The notes under the pieces were generated by a model. That model saw only the letters and a list, made by a program, of their open reading frames with translations. It searched no databases and had not been told where the DNA came from. From Bacillota bacterium (GTDB lineage Bacteria; Bacillota_E; RBS10-35; JAJYVN01), in assembly GCA_021846605.1 (NCBI GenBank), contig JAJZWQ010000060.1:1-16412 (forward strand): a DNA stretch of 16,412 bases, written 5' to 3'. Positions within the stretch are counted from its first letter, which is position 1; every line of letters begins with the position of its first letter. Position numbers and translations under genes: made by a program. This document shows positions 7,391-14,494 of this stretch, in pieces.

Positions 7391-8467
7391 TCATGCGTCT
7401 CCCCTGGGGCGCGTGTCGAGGGGTCGCCCCAGAGGATCCTGGCGCGACCGGGTGACGCCATGATGACCGAATGTTCGGGAAATTGTTAGGATTTCTCGGC
7501 TGGGAGTGATTTCCGGCTCCTGGGGGCTGCGGCGCGGGGGCGTCCCCCCGGGTGCTCCCGTGGGGCAGGTCGTCGGCGGCACCCAGCGGTCCCCAACCCA
7601 GAGGAAGGGCACCGGATGGGGTACGCCGTCGGCGCTCTCCACGACCACGACGATCACCCCAGAACCGGCGGAGCGGATCTCAAGCACTTCTCCGGAGACC
7701 TGGGCCAAGGCCAGCGGGCCCAGGACCGGCAGGAGCGCCTCCTCAAAGCGGAGGTGTTCCCGGTACCATGCCGGTGCCGGTTGCGGGGCGGGGTACCCCC
7801 CCAGCGGCCCGCCGATCAGCTCCCGCAGGTCCTGTGCCGAGGTGGGCGCCAGCGCCGTGCCTCGGCCGGCCACCGCCACGAACCGCAGGCAGAGCTCGAC
7901 GGTGCGCAGCACTTCGGCATACCGCAGGCTGCCGTTGGCGTACCGGATCTCCACCGTCCCGTGGTCGTACCACGCCGCCAGGTTGATCCCACACCGCTGG
8001 GACTGGGGGCGGTCCCGGTGGCGCAGGGGCTCCGGCCCCCCTTGCCGGGTCCAGGCCGACCGCATCGCCACCGTCAGAGGGGGGCAGAAGCGGGTGCGGT
8101 CCTCCGCCATTCCGACCAGCGCCTGCAGCGCCTCCTGGCAGGCGAGGGTCGCATCCAGCAGCGGGCCCACGATGGCTTCTCCCCACGGCTCCAACCCCAC
8201 GTGGACGTGCAGGCCACAGGACCAATTGGCCCGCGCCCCCATGGTCCGAAGGCGGGCGAGCATCTGGTGGATCTGCCACCGCTCGCCCCAGTGGAGGGGA
8301 GGAGGGACCAATTCACCGCCAGAGGGGCTGCCGTCGTCGTCGATCTGCTCCTCCCCAGGCAGCAGGCGCCACCCCGGAAGCAATTCCAGCTCTTGGGGCC
8401 GGCCACCCACGAATTCGATCTCGACCCCGAAGGCCAGATCCCGCCAGGGCACCGCCCGCGGCCACAT
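7391..8467 (-). CDS. Amidoligase family protein
   Basis: ATP-dependent carboxylate-amine ligase of the amidoligase family (COOH-NH2 ligase fold related to glutamine synthetase and glutamate-cysteine ligase), expected to join an amino group to a carboxylate on a peptide or metabolite. The 358-aa product shows the metal/ATP strand LAFGVEIEF (11-19), the GSPSGGELVPPPLHW segment (46-60), the NWSCGLHVHVG motif (81-91) and the WYDHGTVEIRYANGSL strand (166-181). The start is ATG at 8467 with GGAGGGG 5-6 bases upstream. Residues beyond about 300 have no family character and may be an unconserved tail. The stop overlaps by 4 bp an ATG with its own GGGGAG site, implying translational coupling with the phosphodiester glycosidase gene. 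Amidoligases often sit with other peptide- or wall-modifying enzymes; the substrate here is unknown. Confidence 0.82.
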   Translation of the reverse strand: MWPRAVPWRDLAFGVEIEFVGGRPQELELLPGWRLLPGEEQIDDDGSPSGGELVPPPLHWGERWQIHQMLARLRTMGARANWSCGLHVHVGLEPWGEAIVGPLLDATLACQEALQALVGMAEDRTRFCPPLTVAMRSAWTRQGGPEPLRHRDRPQSQRCGINLAAWYDHGTVEIRYANGSLRYAEVLRTVELCLRFVAVAGRGTALAPTSAQDLRELIGGPLGGYPAPQPAPAWYREHLRFEEALLPVLGPLALAQVSGEVLEIRSAGSGVIVVVVESADGVPHPVPFLWVGDRWVPPTTCPTGAPGGTPPRRSPQEPEITPSREILTISRTFGHHGVTRSRQDPLGRPLDTRPRGDA

Positions 8468-8522
8468 CGTAACCCCTCCGTGCAGGAAGGCTCCCTGGGC
8501 CCTGGGGACAGCTGCGGGCGCA

Positions 8523-8723
8523 TCCATTTTGCCGAGCGGCCCGTTCCGCCTGCCGCCACTCGGCCTGTAACGCAGCCAATTCAGCCTGCGTCGCCTTCTA
8601 TTCCTCGGTGAGGCCCGGGCCGTGCCCGTCGGCGAATGCCTTCGCCTGCGAGCGGCGGGCATCCCGCGCCGAGGCCCGGGGAGATATGTCCTGACCACCG
8701 TAGTGGATGGATAGCATCACCAT
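8523..8723 (-). pseudogene. Small coding remnant interrupted by an amber codon
   Basis: From ATG 8723 a frame reads MVMLSIHYGGQDISPRAS, then SQAKAFADGHGPGLTEE, meets TAG at 8598-8600, and continues in the same frame with KATQAELAALQAEWRQAER. The two sides join naturally if the TAG were CAG (Gln), giving LTEEQKATQAELAAL, a typical amphipathic coiled coil. One C-to-T change would explain the break. No family is assigned and the ribosome site of the ATG is weak. The rest of the 8468-8928 gap shows nothing supportable as a gene. Confidence 0.35.
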
Positions 8724-8928
8724 GTGGATCGCGCCCTGGTCGGGGAAAGGCAGACGAGGCGAGACGGCCCTTTCCCCAACCCTGGGCCCTTCCCGGTTGG
8801 GCGCAAAATGGCCGGGGAACCCCCGCCGCAGTGGTCCGACGGCGCACCGGACGTAGGTGGCTGCGCAGCCGGAAATCCGACGCCAGAGGAAGAAGGAGAT
8901 GGCTCGCGCAGCCAAGGACCAGAGCCGG

Positions 8929-9333
8929 TCAGCCCTGGGGATGGGGGACCGGGGACCGCCGGCCGGCGTAAGAGAGGGCAAAGCCGGCCACCAGCAGGGC
9001 CATCGACGGGAAGAAAATCCAGGGGGTCATGTGCAGGCGGTTGGCGATCAGGGCCGCAGCCGCCAGATATGCCAGGCCGCGAGGCAGGGCGGCCGCGCGC
9101 CAGAAGCTCCAGCCGAGCAGGAGCACGGACGCGGCCAGGAGCGGCCAGGACGCGGTGCCCAGCGCCTGCACCCACGCAGGCGTGACCGCGCCGGCTAGGG
9201 GCATCGCCATCATCATAGGCGCGGCCGAACCCGCCGCCGCCGTCGTGCCGGCGACCAGCGTGAACAGGAGCGGCATGCAACCGGCGACGGCGCATGCCGC
9301 TCCCCCCCACCTGCCCGCCCACTCCATGCGCAT
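8929..9333 (-). CDS. Small integral membrane protein (about four TM segments)
   Basis: A 134-aa hydrophobic protein, not assigned to a family. Hydrophobic stretches lie at about 12-34 (with Cys14 and Cys19 in CAVAGCMPLLF), 57-78 (SWPLLAASVLLLGW), 84-98 (GLAYLAAAALIAN) and 104-123 (PWIFFPSMALLVAGF). It then has a short basic end AGRRSPVPHPQG. The pair of cysteines in the first TM recalls small metal-transport membrane proteins, but that is weak. Start is taken at ATG 9333; ATG 9327 is also possible and no strong ribosome site decides. It lies 62 bp after the other small membrane gene and is probably in its operon, divergent from the winged-helix regulator. Confidence 0.6.
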   Translation of the reverse strand: MRMEWAGRWGGAACAVAGCMPLLFTLVAGTTAAAGSAAPMMMAMPLAGAVTPAWVQALGTASWPLLAASVLLLGWSFWRAAALPRGLAYLAAAALIANRLHMTPWIFFPSMALLVAGFALSYAGRRSPVPHPQG

Positions 9334-9395
9334 CCGCCCCGCCCCCCCGATGAGCGACCACGTAGCGGGCTCGGCCCAGCGCAGCGCCGCGTGGC

Positions 9396-9575
9396 CTACC
9401 GGCGCCGGTAGAAGCGGAGCCCGATGCGCACCAACACCAGCACAATGGCCAGTATGAGCACCCAGGTGAAGCCGTGACCAGAGGCCGAATTCCCAGCCCC
9501 GAAAAGCCGCAGCCCCAGCCGGATGAGGACCAACGCGACGACGATGCCAAGTACCCAGAGTGGCCGTCCACGCAA
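9396..9575 (-). CDS. Small two-TM membrane protein
   Basis: A 59-aa protein starting MRGRPLWVLGIVVAL. It has two hydrophobic helices (about 5-20 and 34-48), each followed by near-identical basic ends (IRLGLRLFG and VRIGLRFYRRR), so it looks like an internal duplication of one TM unit. The TTG start at 9575 is chosen because GGGAGGG lies about 8 bases upstream. An upstream ATG (9617) has no such site and overlaps a TACAAT -10-like hexamer (9616-9621) that would place transcription start just before this leader. Function is unknown. It heads a minus-strand pair divergent from the winged-helix regulator and may be controlled from the palindrome at 9665. Confidence 0.6.
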   Translation of the reverse strand: MRGRPLWVLGIVVALVLIRLGLRLFGAGNSASGHGFTWVLILAIVLVLVRIGLRFYRRR

Positions 9576-9644
9576 GTCGGCGTCCCTCCCCCCGGGTAGA
9601 GGCCCGATCGGAGCCATTGTAACCCAGGTGCGCGCCCGAGGGGA

Positions 9645-9673
9645 TTGACTGTAGAGGAATCTGGCAATAACAT
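9645..9673 (+). promoter_or_regulatory. Promoter of the winged-helix regulator
   Basis: TTGACT (9645-9650), a 17-bp spacer, then TAACAT (9668-9673). The -10 lies inside the 32-bp palindrome, and the predicted transcription start is near the palindrome centre, so a protein bound there would block initiation. Confidence 0.55.
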
Positions 9674-9696
9674 CATTATCGATAATGATGTTATTG
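9665..9696. promoter_or_regulatory. Perfect 32-bp palindromic operator
   Basis: Each 16-base arm is CAATAACATCATTATC and its exact reverse complement, with no spacer and no mismatch. It is an A/T island in 70% GC DNA. It ends one base before the first ATG of the regulator gene and lies between divergent genes, so it is most likely the regulator's own binding site, giving autorepression and possibly control of the small membrane-protein genes. Confidence 0.75.
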
Positions 9697-9697
9697 G

Positions 9698-10273
9698 ATG
9701 GTGACCATGGAGCCGGCGAAGGCGGATCTGGTGCTCCACCCGGTGCGGCTCCGGATCATCCAGGCGTTGGTCGGCCGTGCCCTGACGACTGACCGGCTCG
9801 CGCAGGCCCTCCCCGACGTGCCGCCGGCCACGCTGTACCGGCACGTCAAGCGCCTGCGCGACGGCGGCGTCGTCCGGGTGATCTCCGAGCAGCGCGTGCG
9901 CGGCGCCGTCCGCCGGACGTACACCGTGGCCCCCGACGCCGGCCTGATCCCCCCCGGGGAGCTACGCGATCTGGAGCCCGACGGGCAGCTCCGCCTGTTC
10001 CTCGCCTTTTGTGCAGCGCTCGGCGAAGACTTCCGCCGCTACCTGGACCGGCCGGCGTTTGACCCCCCCTCCGACGGGGTGCGGTACCGGCAGGTGCCCC
10101 TCTACCTGGACGACGCCGAGTACCGCGACTTCCTGTCGCAGCTGGACGGCGTGATCGCTGCCGCCATGGCCCGCCCTGAGGCTTCCGGGCGACGGCGGCG
10201 GACGTTCACCCACATCCTGATCCCCGGACCCCTGCCTGGGGGGGAGGGCGTGCCGGCGGAGGCCCCCAGGTGA
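9698..10273 (+). CDS. Winged-helix transcriptional regulator (ArsR-like HTH)
   Basis: A 191-aa DNA-binding protein. Residues 8-80 form an ArsR/HTH_20-type winged helix: ADLVLHPVRLRIIQALVGR, then LTTDRLAQALPDVPPATLYRHVKRLRDGGVV (helix-turn-helix at about 29-58), then a wing QRVRGAVRRTYTV. Residues 85-170 are likely helical with LRLFLAFCAALGEDFRRYLDR and may bind a ligand or mediate dimer contacts. No metal-site cysteines typical of ArsR sensors are visible. ATG 9698 abuts the palindrome; ATG 9707 with GGATGGTG upstream is an alternative and would remove three residues. The last 20 residues (PGPLPGGEG...) look disordered. It is followed 33 bp later by ybjQ. Confidence 0.82.
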   Translation: MVTMEPAKADLVLHPVRLRIIQALVGRALTTDRLAQALPDVPPATLYRHVKRLRDGGVVRVISEQRVRGAVRRTYTVAPDAGLIPPGELRDLEPDGQLRLFLAFCAALGEDFRRYLDRPAFDPPSDGVRYRQVPLYLDDAEYRDFLSQLDGVIAAAMARPEASGRRRRTFTHILIPGPLPGGEGVPAEAPR

Positions 10274-10306
10274 TGGCGCCAATCAGGATCCCGGAGGTGG
10301 TTTGGG

Positions 10307-10627
10307 GTGTTGGTCGTCACGACGCACGCGATCGAGGGGCGCGCGATCGAGCAGGTGCTGGGTTTGGCCTTCGGTGTCGTGGTCCGGAGCCGGGGGCTGG
10401 GGGGCAATGTGATGGCGGCGTTCCGCAGCCTTGGGGGTGGCGAGATCAAGGAGTACACCGAGATGCTGGAGGATGCCCGCCGCGCCGCGATCGACCGTAT
10501 GGTGGCCAACGCCCATGCCATGGGCGCCAATGCCGTCCTGATGGTGCGCTTTGACTCGAGCGAGTTGGGCCAGACCATGTCCGAGGTCGTGGCCTACGGG
10601 ACGGCCTGCGTCCTGCGGGAGGCCTGA
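10307..10627 (+). CDS. ybjQ: YbjQ family protein (UPF0145, heavy-metal-binding domain)
   Basis: A 106-aa single-domain protein of normal family length. Typical features are the opening VVTTHAIEGR, LGLAFGVVVRSRGLGGNVMAAFRSLGGGEIKEYTEML (helix and Gly-rich turn), RRAAIDRMVANAHAMGANAVLMVRFDSS, and the closing strand VVAYGTACVL. Members form pentamers; cellular role is unclear. Start is GTG at 10307, preceded by GGAGGTGG at a 6-base spacing, the best ribosome site in this region. The next gene begins 6 bp after its stop, so the two are almost certainly co-transcribed. Confidence 0.93.
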   Translation: MLVVTTHAIEGRAIEQVLGLAFGVVVRSRGLGGNVMAAFRSLGGGEIKEYTEMLEDARRAAIDRMVANAHAMGANAVLMVRFDSSELGQTMSEVVAYGTACVLREA

Positions 10628-10633
10628 GGCGGG

Positions 10634-10894
10634 ATGCTGCAGCCGCTGAGTGCCTACAGCCTGGTGGGAGCGCTGGTGGTGGCCCTGGCCGTGGCCCTAT
10701 CCCTGCGGCGGGGGTATCTGCGGCGCCACCCGCGTGCCGCCGCTCCGCCGGTTGGCTTTCAGCCGACTGCCGAGCGGTTCCACGATCCGACGACCGGTAT
10801 CCTGCAGGTGGTCTGGTTCAATCCCCAGACCGGCGAGCGCTGGTACCAGCCGCTGGCGGGTGAGGGGCCGGCCAGGGATAAACGGCGCCGGTGA
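10634..10894 (+). CDS. Small single-TM protein with C-terminal cytosolic domain
   Basis: An 86-aa product with one N-terminal TM helix (about 8-25, SLVGALVVALAVALSL), then a basic stretch RRGYLRRHPR that should stay inside the cell, and a short conserved-looking domain RFHDPTTGILQVVWF and NPQTGERWYQP. That domain resembles single-motif WW/agglutinin-type beta segments but is not assigned. It lies 6 bp after ybjQ with GAGGCGGG just before the ATG. Function is unknown; the tight coupling suggests it works with YbjQ, perhaps holding it at the membrane (inference). Confidence 0.7.
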   Translation: MLQPLSAYSLVGALVVALAVALSLRRGYLRRHPRAAAPPVGFQPTAERFHDPTTGILQVVWFNPQTGERWYQPLAGEGPARDKRRR

Positions 10895-10934
10895 TCTCGG
10901 CAGAGCGGGCCGCACGACGCGGGGGGGTGGGGGA

Positions 10935-11930
10935 ATGGCGGCAGGGGCATCGGCAGCGGAGGAGCAACAGGTTTCTTGGCCGCTCAGATCCACGACAGTG
11001 GACGGTGCGTTCCTGCGTCCAGCCGGTCCCGGTCCGTTTGCCGGTGTGGTGTTCGTGGCGGGCAGCGGACCGACCGACCGGGACTGGAACTCGCCCCTGC
11101 TGGCCGGGACCAACGGCAGCGGGCGCCTGTTGGCGGAAGCTCTGGAAACGGCGGGCATCGCCTCCCTCCGCTATGACAAACGGGTGGTCGGGCCCCATGC
11201 GCGCGGCAACCTCCAAAGCTTGCGCGGCCGTGTGAGCATGGAGAGCCACCGCCAGGAGGTGGCCAGCGCGGTCGCCTTCCTGGCGGGGCAGGAGGGCGTG
11301 CGGAGCGAGCGCATCTTCGCCGTCACCAACAGCGAGGGCGCCCTGCACGCCTTGAACTATCAACTATCTGGGCCGGAGGTGCCCCTTGCCGGCCTGATCC
11401 TGACCGCGCCGCCGGGCCGGCCGGTGGGTGCGGTGGCGCGCACCCAGTTGGCCGAGCAGGCGGCCGCCGTGCCGAACGGGGACAGGCTCCTGGCCCTGTA
11501 TGATGTCGCGATCCAGCGGTTTGTCGTCGGGGAGTCCCCCGATCCCGACCCGGCACTCCCGCCGGGGGTGCAAGCCCTGCTGGAAAGCCTCACCAGCCCG
11601 CTCAACCTCCCCTTCAGCCGGGAGCTCTGGCAGGCAGACGCGGCCACGCTGTTGGCGCGGGTCGAGGTGCCCGTGCTCATCGTGATCGGCAAGCGCGACA
11701 TCCAGGTGGACTGGCGCCTGGACGGCGAACCCCTGCGCCGGGCGACCGCAGGTCTGGCCGACGTGACCATCCGCTTCCCAGAGCACGCCAACCACGTGCT
11801 GAAGTACGAAGCGGCGGAACGGTCTGCCCTGAAGGCGGCCGAGGCCGGGGCCCGGTACAACGCCGCGGACGCCCACCTGGATCCGGAGGTTGAGGCGGAC
11901 ATCCGGGAGTGGCTTTTGGCCCACATCTGA
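10935..11930 (+). CDS. Alpha/beta hydrolase (S9/dienelactone-hydrolase-like)
   Basis: A 331-aa cytosolic alpha/beta hydrolase. The oxyanion loop motif VAGSGPTDRDWNS (41-53) and the SLRYDKRVVG strand (77-86) are typical of the GSGPTDRDG subgroup. The likely triad is Ser133 in TNSEGALHA, Asp255 in IVIGKRDIQVDW and His287 in EHANHVLK. The nucleophile elbow is T-N-S-E-G rather than the usual G-H-S-E-G. A cap region lies at about 165-240. Start is ATG at 10935 after a purine-rich GGGGGGGTGGGGGA; the frame is open further upstream only by overlap with the preceding small gene. It is 40 bp after that gene and probably the last gene of the ybjQ operon. Substrate is unknown. Confidence 0.88.
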   Translation: MAAGASAAEEQQVSWPLRSTTVDGAFLRPAGPGPFAGVVFVAGSGPTDRDWNSPLLAGTNGSGRLLAEALETAGIASLRYDKRVVGPHARGNLQSLRGRVSMESHRQEVASAVAFLAGQEGVRSERIFAVTNSEGALHALNYQLSGPEVPLAGLILTAPPGRPVGAVARTQLAEQAAAVPNGDRLLALYDVAIQRFVVGESPDPDPALPPGVQALLESLTSPLNLPFSRELWQADAATLLARVEVPVLIVIGKRDIQVDWRLDGEPLRRATAGLADVTIRFPEHANHVLKYEAAERSALKAAEAGARYNAADAHLDPEVEADIREWLLAHI

Positions 11931-11952
11931 AGGGTGGGGCCCAGGGGTCGGG

Positions 11953-12450
11953 CTAGGTGGGGGGGGGCGGCGGGGACCGGCAGCCGGTAGTCGAGCACGT
12001 CGGCAACCAACCGGTAGCCGACCCGCCGGTAGACGGCATTGGGCGGGGTTGGCGCTGTCCGCGTAGAGAAAGCAGTGGCGGTGTGGCCGGAGGCCAACAG
12101 CCGCGCGCTCAGGGCGGCGACGGAGGCGGTCGCATAGCCTCAGCGTCGCTGTGCCGGAGGGGTGTATACGAGGTTGACGCGGATGCCATGGGGGGGTGGC
12201 CAAACCCCGCCAGCGAGACCACCTCGCCCTTCCAGGCGGCGGCGAAGCGGCGAGCCGCTGCGGCGGGTCCCATCCAGCCCCGGACGCCAGGGTGGTGGCC
12301 GGACAGGTCGCCGGCCAAGAGACCCCCGCCGTCGAGCCGCTCGGCCGGTGCCAGCAGGTACTTGCCGTTGGTCAGCAGCCCGATCGCGACGGCGCGCCCG
12401 GTCGCGTCTAGAGCGGCCGCCAGCCGCAGGGCGCCGGCGTCCATCCCCAC
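11953..12450 (-). pseudogene. Broken GNAT-family N-acetyltransferase
   Basis: Pieces of one GNAT gene appear in order in different frames. The N-terminal half (from about 12450) has GLLTNGKYLLAPAE and HHPGVRGWMGPAAAARRFAAAW. After a seven-C run (on this strand) near 12192 the frame moves to GIRVNLVYTPPAQRR, then a TGA stop where Arg or Gly is expected. In the same frame follows GYATASVAALSARLLASGHTATA. Two compensating one-base indels then separate LYADSANP from NAVYRRVGYRLVADVLDYRL. A nine-C run sits before the expected stop at about 11953. The acetyl-CoA-binding core (VYTPPAQRR-GYAT, then NAVYRRVGYR) is unmistakable. At least four lesions make true decay more likely than sequencing error alone. 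It is convergent with the hydrolase gene. Confidence 0.75.
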
Positions 12451-12685
12451 GCCACACGTCCCCCAAGACGCTCACGGCGACGTTGTTGACGGCTCGTGGG
12501 ATTCAAGGCTCGGCAGCACAAGGGCGGCTCCCTCGGAGAGCGCGGGCCGTTCCAGGCCCGCAGCCGGAGGCTTGCCGCGCCCGAACCCCTTCAGGAGGAT
12601 GCCGCACCGGCAGGTTTTTTCAGCGGGTGGGTAACCGCAAGCATGGGCGCCTTGCCGCTCTGGCCAAACCATCCCCTGCACACGC
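12451..12685. other. Intergenic region without a supportable gene
   Basis: It lies between the end of the cytochrome b operon and the upstream end of the GNAT pseudogene, both minus strand. A 69-codon minus-strand frame is open here but has no ribosome site or recognisable motif. A small hairpin TGCCG-cac-CGGCA followed by six T (about 12599-12620, plus strand) could be a weak terminator, although no plus-strand gene lies just upstream. Confidence 0.35.
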
Positions 12686-12958
12686 TCAGGGGGCAGGGGG
12701 GACGCTCCGGTGACCAGTGCCCTCGGTGCTCGTGCGCCTGACGGCGACCGCTCGGCGCGAGCGCATGGAGATGGCGAACGCGGTACCGGCCCGATCCAGC
12801 CCGAGGACCAGCAGGCCGAGTCCCATCGCCGCCTCTGGCCAGGTCAGGGTCGAGCAGCCCTTCCACAACAGGCCGAAGCCGAGGATGCCGACCAGGGAAC
12901 CTCCCCAGGCGTAAATGGACAGCCAGATCCCGGCGCGTGCCGCCCCCGGCCGGCTCAC
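12686..12958 (-). CDS. Two-TM protein, last gene of the cytochrome b operon
   Basis: A 90-aa protein with two hydrophobic helices (about 10-32, GIWLSIYAWGGSLVGILGFGLLW, and 43-62, EAAMGLGLLVLGLDRAG) and a basic, Ser/Pro-rich tail. Start is GTG overlapping the previous stop by 4 bp (GTGA), the same coupling used elsewhere in this operon. Not assigned to a family. The overlap implies a co-translated accessory subunit or assembly factor of the cytochrome complex. Confidence 0.72.
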   Translation of the reverse strand: MSRPGAARAGIWLSIYAWGGSLVGILGFGLLWKGCSTLTWPEAAMGLGLLVLGLDRAGTAFAISMRSRRAVAVRRTSTEGTGHRSVPPAP

Positions 12959-13881
12959 TGCCGGTACCAGTCCCGCCAGATCAAACGGTAGATGCGCAAC
13001 AAGCGCGGCAGGCGGTTCACCCCGGGGATCCAGGGGGTCAGGATGAAGCCCAGGGTGAGGATGCCCATCATCCCCATGATCAACAGGTCCCCACTGCCGG
13101 AGGTCGAGAACGGCGGAACCTGGTACCAGAGCGTGTAGAGCCAGAGCCAGACAGCCCCAGGGTAGTTCCCGGTCTCGTTCATCATGCCCCACTGCGTGCT
13201 CAGCAGGTGATACCGTTGGGCCTCAGCGGTGAGGGCCGGGCCGGAGAGGAACAGCAGCGGCAGCGTGTAGTTGGTGACATAGACCCGCGCCTTGGCCTGC
13301 ATGAGTCCCTGCAGGGCGCCCAACTGCGCCACGTGCAGCAGTTCGGGCAGCATAACCCCCACCGGGCCCGCGCCGACCGGCGGGGCGGGGGGAGAGGTCT
13401 GGCCTGCGCTGGCCGCCAGTGCCTTGCCATAGCTGGCTTCCCAACTCGCCTGCTGTGCGGGCGTGGCCGAGTTGAATTGGGACAGGGCCGTGGCCAGTGT
13501 CGGTTGCACTTTGGCGATGGCCGTCAGGGGTTGCAACACAAAGGCCTGCGCAGTGTTGACGGGGATGCGCACGCCCGCCCAGCGCTGGGGGGAGATCGGA
13601 CCCAAGGCCTGGACGGATCCGGTGCCGTGGTTATACGGCGGACCGTACGACGCGATCGTGCCGCTGCCATCCAGTTCGCGCAGCGCGGTCTGCAGAAAGG
13701 ACACCGGCCGGGATGTCGCGTAGGCGCGAATGGTCAATGCCGGGGCGTCCGGGGATGAGAACACGGAAGCCAGGACGACGACCAGCACGGCCACGGCGGC
13801 CAGGGCCAGCAACGCTTCCCGCACAAGGTCGTATGGCTTCATGCGCGGCGGGCGCGGGTCAGAGGCCAGCTCACCCCGCAT
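12955..13881 (-). CDS. Divergent second subunit of a split cytochrome b complex with large extracytoplasmic domain
   Basis: A 308-aa protein. A cytosolic N-terminus is followed by TM helix 1 (about 22-41), a roughly 200-aa extracytoplasmic domain, and a C-terminal membrane region with AVWLWLYTLWYQVPPF (243-258), DLLIMGMMGILTLGFILTPWIP (265-286) and a cytosolic end LPRLLRIYRLIWRDWY. Position and C-terminal helices suggest the role of cytochrome b C-terminal half/subunit IV, but the quinol-site PEWY motif is absent (PGAVWLWLY lies in a comparable place). The soluble domain has SYGPPYNHGTGSVQ and PISPQRWAGVRIPVNTAQAFV and no CXXCH heme site or Rieske cysteines. Start ATG 13881 has AGGGGGA 5-6 bases upstream and lies inside the last codons of the cytochrome b gene (11-bp overlap). 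Exact family not named. Confidence 0.72.
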   Translation of the reverse strand: MRGELASDPRPPRMKPYDLVREALLALAAVAVLVVVLASVFSSPDAPALTIRAYATSRPVSFLQTALRELDGSGTIASYGPPYNHGTGSVQALGPISPQRWAGVRIPVNTAQAFVLQPLTAIAKVQPTLATALSQFNSATPAQQASWEASYGKALAASAGQTSPPAPPVGAGPVGVMLPELLHVAQLGALQGLMQAKARVYVTNYTLPLLFLSGPALTAEAQRYHLLSTQWGMMNETGNYPGAVWLWLYTLWYQVPPFSTSGSGDLLIMGMMGILTLGFILTPWIPGVNRLPRLLRIYRLIWRDWYRQ

Positions 13882-14494
13882 GGGAGTCCCCCTTTTGTGG
13901 GCGGTCGTCGGCCAACGGGGGCACCAGTCCCTTGCGGCGCACCAGGATCAGGTGGACCGTGATCAGCCCAGCGATGACCGCCGGCATGACCGCGATGTGG
14001 ATGCTGTACATCTGTCCGAAGTTCAGCAGGTTGAAGAACGCACCGATCCCCACGGCGTTAATCGCGTCCTTGCCCTGCACCGCGATCCACTGGGAGTCCA
14101 GATTCTGCTGCGAGAGGTACCCGGTGAAGGCGGCGAGGATCGAGGAGACGAAGAGGAGCGCCCCCACCACCCACGTCAGGTTGCGTCCACCCCGCCAGGC
14201 CGCCATCGAGAACTGGGACCACAGGTGAAGCACCATGAAGAAGAAGAAACACTGCACGCTCCAGAAGTGGATGCTGTTCACAAAGTGGCCCACCGGCGAC
14301 AAATGCCACCAGGTTGGACCGAACAGGGCGAGGGTGATGCCCGAAGCCACCAGACAGACAAACGAACCCAGCGTCAGGGCGCCGAAGAGATACACGAACG
14401 AGCGCGTGTACTCCGGCAGTTCTTCCGGGAGCAGCTCCTCTGAGGTTACGACCGAAGACAGCCAGCGCCGGAATGACCCGGTGAGGTTGCTCAC
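13871..14494 (-). CDS. Cytochrome b N-terminal subunit (b6-type) of a quinol-oxidising bc complex
   Basis: Di-heme membrane subunit that carries electrons from quinol across the membrane. The 207-aa length matches a split, b6-like N-terminal half. Four TM helices are visible (about 35-57, 73-96, 105-125, 160-186). Heme ligands are His76 and His90 (13 residues between) and His166 and His181 (14 between, the spacing of b6-type proteins). The segment GYLSQQNLDSQWIAVQGKDAINAVG lies where other cytochromes b have part of the quinol site and is Gram-positive-like. Start is GTG at 14494, overlapping the previous stop (GTGA), with AAGGGG upstream. A Rieske iron-sulfur gene, normally required as partner, is not in this operon. 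Confidence 0.9.
   Translation of the reverse strand: MSNLTGSFRRWLSSVVTSEELLPEELPEYTRSFVYLFGALTLGSFVCLVASGITLALFGPTWWHLSPVGHFVNSIHFWSVQCFFFFMVLHLWSQFSMAAWRGGRNLTWVVGALLFVSSILAAFTGYLSQQNLDSQWIAVQGKDAINAVGIGAFFNLLNFGQMYSIHIAVMPAVIAGLITVHLILVRRKGLVPPLADDRPQKGDSHAG

Noticed and set aside
8717..9844. 375-codon minus-strand frame spanning both small membrane genes and the palindrome
   Set aside because: It crosses the promoter/operator region, is antisense to the regulator start, and has no motif; the two short hydrophobic frames fit better.
12472..12681. 69-codon minus-strand frame with KTCRCG
   Set aside because: Only three cysteines in a non-standard spacing, no ribosome site, no recognisable zinc-ribbon pattern.
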